From assembly GCA_003573635.1 (NCBI GenBank), contig QUTJ01031833.1, positions 1 to 26,003 on the forward strand: a DNA stretch of 26,003 bases, written 5' to 3'. The notes below the pieces were generated by a model that saw only the letters and a list, made by a program, of their open reading frames with translations, ran no database searches and was not told where the DNA came from. Positions 20,813 to 26,003 of this stretch are shown here, in pieces (the first letter of the stretch is position 1; the number at the start of each line of letters is the position of its first letter). The DNA comes from Goniomonas avonlea (Eukaryota; Cryptophyceae; Goniomonadida; Goniomonadaceae). Position numbers and translations under genes: made by a program.

Positions 20813-21040
20813 GGTTCTTTCCAGCGGCACAGTGCGTGCGCTCTTCAGAAAGGACCAATGGGAGCAAGGTTGTGAGGTGAAAAAAAACTGTTCTTTTATC
20901 CCGAAAACATTTTGACAGGGGAGTGAGTTTCATTTGAGGAGGGGGTCCGCCGTTTTGGGGGTGCCCCTTTTCGTGTGTGGAGATCGTGGGAGCGGTGTAC
21001 CGTTCATATACGCGTTAACTCTTTTCTGGTGACTTGACAA
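20813..21040. promoter_or_regulatory. Divergent promoter region between the receptor and sortilin genes
   Basis: These 228 bp hold both start regions. On the minus strand a GGATAAAAG sequence lies about 80 bp upstream of the receptor ATG. On the plus strand TCATATAC lies about 35 bp upstream of the sortilin ATG. Either could be a TATA-like element, but neither is decisive. Confidence 0.4.
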
Positions 21041-24000
21041 ATGGCTGCGCTTCTCCGCCTGGGGTTGTTCTGTTGCCTTGTGGCGGCAGCCTTGGCCTCG
21101 AGCAAGACTTGTGCTGAACGTGGCATTGCGACCTCAAAGATTGACCTGGATGGGGATCCCGGGGACGTGTTCTGGGTTTGCGCCGACCGAAGGACGGTCC
21201 TGGTGCACTCCTCCGCGCGCACCCTCTGGCGTAGCTCCGATGACGGAAAGAGTTGGAGCAATGAGATGCCGAAGCTCTCCGGAGCACAGGAGCTTCAGGA
21301 GGTTTTTGGCGCGGGAATTGCGAAAGTCATCCCCAGTGATGCTGACAGGAACCGGGTCTTCATCCAGGGCGTTGGGCGGAAGCACTGGATCACCACCGAC
21401 TGTGGACACAGCTATACAAAGCTCACGACGGATTTGGCCCTTACAGATGTCATGCTTCATCCTACAGAGAAGGATTGGTTGCTTGCTGGGGCCTTTTCCC
21501 CCGAATGCTTCGGTAAGCCCCATAAGGGGAAGTTCTGCAACCGGCAGCTGTACCTGTCACAGGACTTTGGAGTGAAGTGGGAATCGAAGGTGGATTTTGT
21601 CCAAGGGTTTCAGTGGGGACAGGCGCGTGAAACTGTTATCTATGGGGAGTTCAAAGACAAAGCTGGACACCAACCGTTGATGCCGCTTTACAAGTCCGAC
21701 ATTCGCTACAGCCGCAATCTGTTCCGGACCCATCACACCGCTTTGGAGCACGGAGTCGGGTTCAAGGTGATGCAGGGTCATCTGTACGCCGCTGCGCAGG
21801 ATGACAAGGGCGGTTTGAAGCTGTTTGAGTCCAAAAACGACGGTGTGACGATGACCGAGCTCAAGTTCCCCGCGAACTTGCCGCAAGAGCGCTACATAAT
21901 TTTCGAGGACAACAAGGTCCAATCGCCTAGCATGTCTGTGATTTTTCTAAGCCAACTCTCGCTTGCGCAGGGTGGTGTGTTCATCGAAGTCAAGCACGGG
22001 GCGGACTACGGGACCGTGTATGCGTCGAACGGCGACTCGGGCGAGATGGTGACAGTCCTTCGCGACAACCCAATGGGTTACAATGCTCACGTTGAGTGGT
22101 GAGCGCTTCATTGTCGTCCTGTGTCTTGCATTTTTTGTAAATGCTTTCACAGGGTCGGATTTGTGGGCGCGGTGGGTCAGGGCGCCGTGATTATTGCTAA
22201 CGTGGTTGAACGTGGACTCAACGGAGAGGGCAGCAGTGACAAACGCAGCGTGATTTCTTTCGACCGCGGCGCGCACTGGACCCCGGTGTGTTTGCTAGTT
22301 CGGGACAGGGGGGCGTCCCTGATCGAGATAGAGATAGAAATTGAAAGAGATATTGAGTATAGATACCTAGAACGAGGTGTTTCTCATCGCCACATCTAAC
22401 TAGCCTCCCGTCCTTGGTCAGATTTCAAAAACAGCATTGCGTACCAGTCTTGGTCGACTCATCTTCGCCGATGGATTTTCGGATGAAGCCTTTATCAAAT
22501 AGTGGGAGCGTCTCTGCCGAGAACGATTCGTGCATCGCAGATGCTCAAGAATGTCAGATTGTATATGGAAAGACTCGTGCATTGCTCTCAGAACTGACCG
22601 TGTTGTCAGATTGCGCCTCCGACGAACGAGGCGTGTCCACAATTGGGGGTTGGCCAGCTGTGCTCCCTCCACCTCCATACCACGCACAAGCAGGTGAGCC
22701 AGCACAGGCACACATTGGAGGTGGGGGGGACGCGTCTCCACAATCGGGTGTTGGCTCGCAGCACCTACATCTTCAACATCGGCTCTGCCAGAGTCTGTTA
22801 GTTTCGGTTTAGCACGCAGAGTACACACTCTGTGTTTGCGTTTGTCCTGCAAGATGTGAATCATGTGTGTGAACATCGTGTGTGCCTGCGTTTGTGAACA
22901 TGCAGCACTCTCCTTGCGCTTATCCTCAAGGCAGTTTCACGCTCACACCCACAATACAGACCGCGTCGCATCACAAGGAGGAGGGTACGACAGCCCACTT
23001 CGGGTCACTCCTCTCCAAGGCACACGCTGTGGGCTTGGTCATGGCCAGCGGCAATGTCGGCGCCAAACTCGAAGAGTCGTCCGATGCAACGAGTGCTTAC
23101 CTCAGCCGCGACGCCGGGCAATCCTGGACCAAGGTGACAACAGCTTGGTTGTCCCTGGCCGGCTGGCCAGTGAGAAAATAACCCGAGAGAGGGAGCGGGA
23201 GAGTACTGAGTCGTGGGTGACCAGGGAGGTCTGTTGTTGTTCTCAGAGGGAGGGAGAGGGAGGGAGACGGGGAGGGAGTGCTGAATCGTGCCACAGATTC
23301 GAGCGGGGTCGCACACCTACGAGATGGGTGACCACGGAGGTGTCATGCTGTTGGCAGAAAATCGCCGGCACACCAAGGAGCTGGCGTACTCGGTTGACCA
23401 AGGCTCCTCCTGGCATTCCTGCCTTTTTGACCAGGACGAGGTGCTCCACTCTACTCCACTCCTCCACTCTTCCGCTCCACGCTACTCCACCGCACTCCAC
23501 CTGCACTCACCCCACTCTACTCCACCCCCACACTACACCACTCTACTCCACCGCCCTCCACCTGCACTCACCCCACTTTACTCCACTCCACNCCACTCCA
23601 CCGCAGTCCACCTGCACTCACCCCACTATACTCCACTCCACACCACCTGCACTCACCCCACTCTCCACCCCACTCTAGTCCACCTGCACTCGACCACTCC
23701 ACCACCTCCACCTCCAACCTGCAACTCAACCCCTCCACCCCACTCTACTCCCCCTCCGCTCTACTCCACTCAACCACCCCACCCCACTCCACCTCCACTC
23801 ACTCCACCACCGGCATCTCAACCACTCCATCCCACTCTACTCCACCTCCGCTCGCACAGACAAGCTCCACCTCCACTCAACCTCCACCTCCACCCAACTC
23901 CACGCGACTCCACTCCACTTGAGCTCACAGGCAAGCTCCACACCTACCTCCACCTCCGCTCACGCAGACAAGCACCACCCACTCCTCCACTCCAGACAGA

Positions 24001-25619
24001 CTCGCTCACACAGCAGTGATATCAAGCTCCACCTCCACTCCACACGCACACACACGCACACACGCACACATGCATGCTCACACACACAGACACATACACG
24101 TGCTTGCTCACGCACATACACACAGGTGTTGATCTCTGACATTCTGTCCGAGCCCAACGCGACATCGACCCATTTCCTGCTTCACGGTCAGAAGGTTGGG
24201 GGAGGCGGTGTCTTGGTCTCCCTCGACTTCTCCTCCAAGCAATCACGCACTTGCAAGGTGATTTGTGGCTTTTTGCATTCGTGTGCAACTTGTTTTCCGG
24301 GACTTTTTCTGCCATTGAAGGAAGGCATTTCAGTGTCATTTGTCTTTGTTTGTTTTGTTGAAGGCATTTCTCGTGAGAAATTGAAGAAATTTGCCTAGAC
24401 CTTCGAAGGGCAGAGCCCAACAGCCAGTCAAATTGCCTTCCCAGCACCGTCGTCTTAACTCGTTGACGGCTTTGTTCCCATTATGGGTTTTGGACATGTT
24501 AACGAGTTCAATAAGGGAAGGCAATCCAAACATGCGCCTTGTCTGTGGAATGATAACTCTGCCACGAGTCGTACTTGTATCATCACATCCGCTGTCGTCT
24601 AGTCGGTTAGGATATCAGGTTCTCACCCTGGAGACCCGGGTTCAAGTCCCGGCAGCGGAAGTACATTTTTTTCTGTTTTTTTTCTTGTTTTCCCCGTTTC
24701 CATTGTGTTTGTTGTCTGTGTGTGTTTTTCCTCGTGACCTTTTTTATCTCTCTTCATCTTCTTGTTCTGCTTTCCCTCAACCCTTACAACTGATTCAACA
24801 GAATCCGGCGAGATCTTGAATTTTAGACAATCAACAGGGTGAGGACCACGCCGGTGAGCCAGACAGTGACTTCGAGCTCTGGTCTCCGAGCGACGGGGAG
24901 ATGGTCAACTGCCTCCAAGGCAAAACCACCGTGTTCACAAGGCGCAAGCGAGGCGCTGAATGCTTCATCGGGTCGGAATGGGAGAAAAAGGAGACTGCAG
25001 GCTTTTGCAAGTGCAGGTGCGACACAGAACGAAAATAGTGCTATCTGGTGTTGCGGTGCGGTGTGAAGGTGCAGTGAGGCTGTTGCGTTTATGCTTCCAT
25101 TTCCTTCCTTGCATATCCGGCAATGTATCTGCGTGTCGAAAGATTGCCCCGCTAATATCTTGCTAGCTGAGTGCTTTCTCGGGTCGGAATGGGAGAACGA
25201 GCTCCATAGTTTCCTCTCTTTCTCATGCTCTGACAACAACTACAGTGCTGAAGACTTCGAGTGCAACTACTGTCATGAGCGCCGCAAGGAGACAATGGAG
25301 CTCACCGAGGGTGGCGTGGCCGAGGTCAACACAACTGCCGGCAAGGTGCTCCACGACCACACCACCCCATGACACCGCCACCACCACTCCCACTCTCACC
25401 GCCCACACCACGACCACGACACAACCACGACACCACGACCTACCAGGACATACAACGAGAACGACCATGACACACCACGACACACCACGACACGCACCAC
25501 GAGAGCGATGACATGAGGCGCAGGCTCCGTGCGTGTGGGTGTGCGACGGCGCACCGGCGGCTCCTACTCCTCCGGACGAGTGCCGCGGCACATTCCCTGC
25601 AGAGACTGCCTACCGCAAG
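21041..25619 (+). CDS. VPS10/sortilin-family sorting receptor (3' end beyond the window)
   Basis: A type I membrane receptor family that sorts cargo between Golgi, endosomes and lysosome or vacuole. Exons are 21041-22098, 22153-22285, 22610-22693, 22906-23133, 23297-23440, 24126-24257, 24838-25016, 25246-25345 and 25524-25619. All join in phase, giving 718 residues before the window ends in intron 9. A signal peptide (LRLGLFCCLVAAALAS) leads into the ten-bladed propeller, whose Asp-box (S.D.G..W) repeats include SSDDGKSW, SQDFGVKW, SFDRGAHW, SRDAGQSW and SVDQGSSW. Family hallmarks include GAVIIAN, CSLHLHTT, GLVMASGNVG and SLDFSSKQSRTC. The cysteine-rich 10CC region follows (ELWSP, NCLQGKTTVFTRRK, FCKCSAEDFECNYC, then AETAYRK). 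The transmembrane segment and cytosolic tail would lie to the right. Exon 9's acceptor (25523) is the least certain. Confidence 0.9.
22286..22609 (+). other. Sortilin intron 2 (324 bp)
   Basis: The intron joins ...AHWTP to IAPPTNEACP in phase 0. It starts with GTGTGT and holds a GAGATA-rich stretch (22325-22365) and AT-richer sequence. A short open stretch after 22424 has no known match that I can see. I see no RNA gene or recognisable element here. Confidence 0.5.
23214..23246 (+). repeat. Decayed copy of the exon 5 start inside sortilin intron 4
   Basis: The 33 bp at 23214-23246 resemble 23325-23357 within exon 5 at about 26 of 33 positions. The flank before it (GAGTACTGAGTCG) also resembles the sequence just before exon 5 (GAGTGCTGAATCG, 23276-23288). 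The copy lacks roughly 37 bp that include the acceptor. It looks like an old tandem duplication across the intron-exon border. Confidence 0.55.
23441..24020 (+). repeat. G-poor CTCCAC minisatellite filling sortilin intron 5
   Basis: About 580 bp of imperfect CTCCAC, ACTCCA and CACCTC units start directly at the GTGCTCCAC donor. A higher-order unit containing CTGCACTCACCCCACT recurs near 23501, 23562, 23612 and 23647. The transcript strand has almost no G. One ambiguous base (n, 23592) shows that the assembly struggled here. No coding potential. Confidence 0.9.
24050..24125 (+). repeat. CA-rich microsatellite before the exon 6 acceptor
   Basis: A CACACG/CACACA tract runs up to the CAG acceptor at 24123-24125. 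It therefore occupies the place of a polypyrimidine tract; the acceptor is preceded by a CA repeat, which is an unusual context. Confidence 0.8.
24432..24525. repeat. Compound inverted repeat in sortilin intron 6
   Basis: Three nested complementary pairs can fold together: ATTGCCTTCCC (24432-24442) with GGGAAGGCAAT (24515-24525), AACTCGTT (24457-24464) with AACGAGTT (24501-24508), and CCCAT (24477-24481) with ATGGG (24483-24487). The whole is 94 bp and ends about 60 bp before the tRNA-Glu. It could be a small hairpin element or a structured intronic RNA. I see no clear target-site duplication. Confidence 0.6.
24588..24660 (+). tRNA. tRNA-Glu (anticodon CTC), nested in sortilin intron 6
   Basis: This 73-nt cloverleaf has all parts. 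The acceptor stem TCCGCTG pairs with CAGCGGA, with discriminator A. The D-arm has TAGTCGGTTAGG, fitting the Pol III A box. The anticodon stem TCAGG/CCTGG encloses the loop TTCTCAC with anticodon CTC. The T-stem CCGGG/CCCGG encloses TTCAAGT, with the B box GGTTCAAGTCC. There is no intron and no encoded CCA, as expected of a nuclear tRNA gene. It lies in the same orientation as the host gene. Confidence 0.95.
24666..24672 (+). terminator. Pol III terminator of the tRNA-Glu
   Basis: A run of seven T begins five bases after the tRNA 3' end, with a second eight-T run just beyond. This is the standard Pol III stop signal. On the same strand it lies within the sortilin intron and should not stop Pol II. 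Confidence 0.85.
25167..25205 (+). repeat. Duplicated 3' part of exon 7 inside sortilin intron 7
   Basis: The sequence 25167-25205 encodes AECFLGSEWENEL and resembles 24955-24993 of exon 7 (AECFIGSEWEKKE), at about 33 of 39 bases. It follows a CTAG that could act as an acceptor. Its frame stays open through the exon 8 acceptor into SAEDFECNYC. It may be a relic or an alternative exon. Confidence 0.7.
25346..25520 (+). repeat. CCAC/CACGAC-rich tract filling sortilin intron 8
   Basis: The intron opens with the same GTGCTCCAC as intron 5 and continues as CCACCA, CCACGA and ACACGA units up to the proposed acceptor at 25523. The transcript strand is C/A-rich. Confidence 0.75.
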
Positions 25620-26003
25620 GTGTGTCTCTCCTCTCCTACCGCAGGGGGGCGTCTCTCCTCTCCCTCTCATCTCCTCTCCCTCTCATCTCCTCTCCCTCTC
25701 ATCTCCTCTCCCTCTCATCTCCTCTGCTTCGCATCTCCTCTGCATTTCCTGCGAGACTGCCTACCGCAAGGGGTGTCTCTCCCCTCCCTCTCATCTCCTC
25801 TGCTTACCGCGTATGTCTCAGCAAGCTCTGTGTGTCTCCTCTCTCATCTCCTCTGCATTACTCTGCGAGACTGCTTCCCGCAACTGTCCCTTACGTCTCT
25901 CTCCTCTGCAGGACTGCTTACCGCTGTGTGTCTCCCCTCCCTCTCATCTCCACGCTCCCCCTCTCATCTCCTCCCTCTCATCTCCTCCCTCTCATCTCCT
26001 CCC
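25620..26003 (+). repeat. CTCTCATCTCC minisatellite with embedded copies of the exon 9 end (intron 9)
   Basis: From the exon 9 donor to the window edge the sequence is an array of CTCTCATCTCCTC units. Embedded in it are copies of the exon 9 end and its donor (GAGACTGCCTACCGCAAG, exon copy 25602-25619). A near-perfect copy is at 25753-25770, and decayed ones start near 25634, 25799, 25867 and 25910. The transcript strand is pyrimidine-rich. Confidence 0.85.

Noticed and set aside
20828-20830. Six-residue longer start of the receptor
   Set aside because: The codon is GTG, not ATG. The first ATG in frame is at 20812 with A at -3 and leads directly into the signal peptide.
22414-22812. Open frame of 132 codons in sortilin intron 2 and beyond
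   Set aside because: It crosses the genuine exon 22610-22693 in another frame, and no domain is visible. A short peptide-like stretch near 22425-22500 could be a mobile-element scrap, but nothing supports this.
23441-24020. Minisatellite as a possible CRISPR array or repeat protein
   Set aside because: There is no regular repeat-spacer structure, it sits inside a well-supported intron with phase-consistent exons on both sides, and the host is a eukaryote.
1-26003. Retroelements, LTRs, virus-like elements
   Set aside because: I saw no reverse transcriptase, integrase, capsid or terminal-repeat signature anywhere in the window.

Overview
The window is nuclear DNA from a GC-rich, intron-bearing unicellular eukaryote. 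Spliceosomal introns are plentiful (donors GTGCGT, GTACGT, GTGAGC, GTATG; acceptors CAG). The families present are eukaryotic: BAR and RasGAP domains, a SETD9-type SET protein, a SLC35A-type transporter, a polycystin-1-like GPS receptor and a VPS10/sortilin receptor. A tRNA-Glu lacks an encoded CCA. The set fits a heterotrophic protist such as an apusomonad, a choanoflagellate relative or another flagellate, but I cannot name the lineage from sequence alone.

Six protein genes lie in strictly alternating orientation (- + - + - +) with short spacers. (1) A BAR-RasGAP protein on the minus strand (start 1738) runs off the left edge. (2) An eight-helix membrane protein (1991-3081, plus, 4 exons) is made of two 133-residue halves. 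(3) A SETD9-like SET-domain protein (4486-3298, minus) has introns of mostly 42-50 bp. (4) A single-exon nucleotide-sugar transporter lies at 4593-5537 (plus). (5) A giant receptor of about 4351 residues (20812-5788, minus, 13 exons, the first 10.8 kb long) carries a signal peptide, 16 extracellular filamin-type repeats, a REJ-like region, four copies of a cysteine-containing module, a GPS proteolysis motif and five predicted membrane helices. It resembles the front half of polycystin-1 but lacks both the PLAT domain and the channel. (6) A VPS10/sortilin receptor (from 21041, plus) has nine recognisable exons and runs off the right edge; a tRNA-Glu gene sits inside its sixth intron.

Three gene pairs are divergent over 106-252 bp, so they probably share promoter regions. 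Two pairs are convergent over about 215-250 bp. The sortilin and the nucleotide-sugar transporter belong to the secretory/Golgi pathway and the large receptor would travel through it, but nothing in the sequence shows that the genes work as one system.

The most unusual pattern beyond the genes is in the introns. Several contain tandem or decayed copies of the adjoining exon end and splice site (left edge; sortilin introns 4, 7 and 9; receptor intron 11). Others are filled with strand-asymmetric minisatellites that begin right at the 5' splice site. The small introns of genes 2 and 3 are clean, so introns here fall into two classes.
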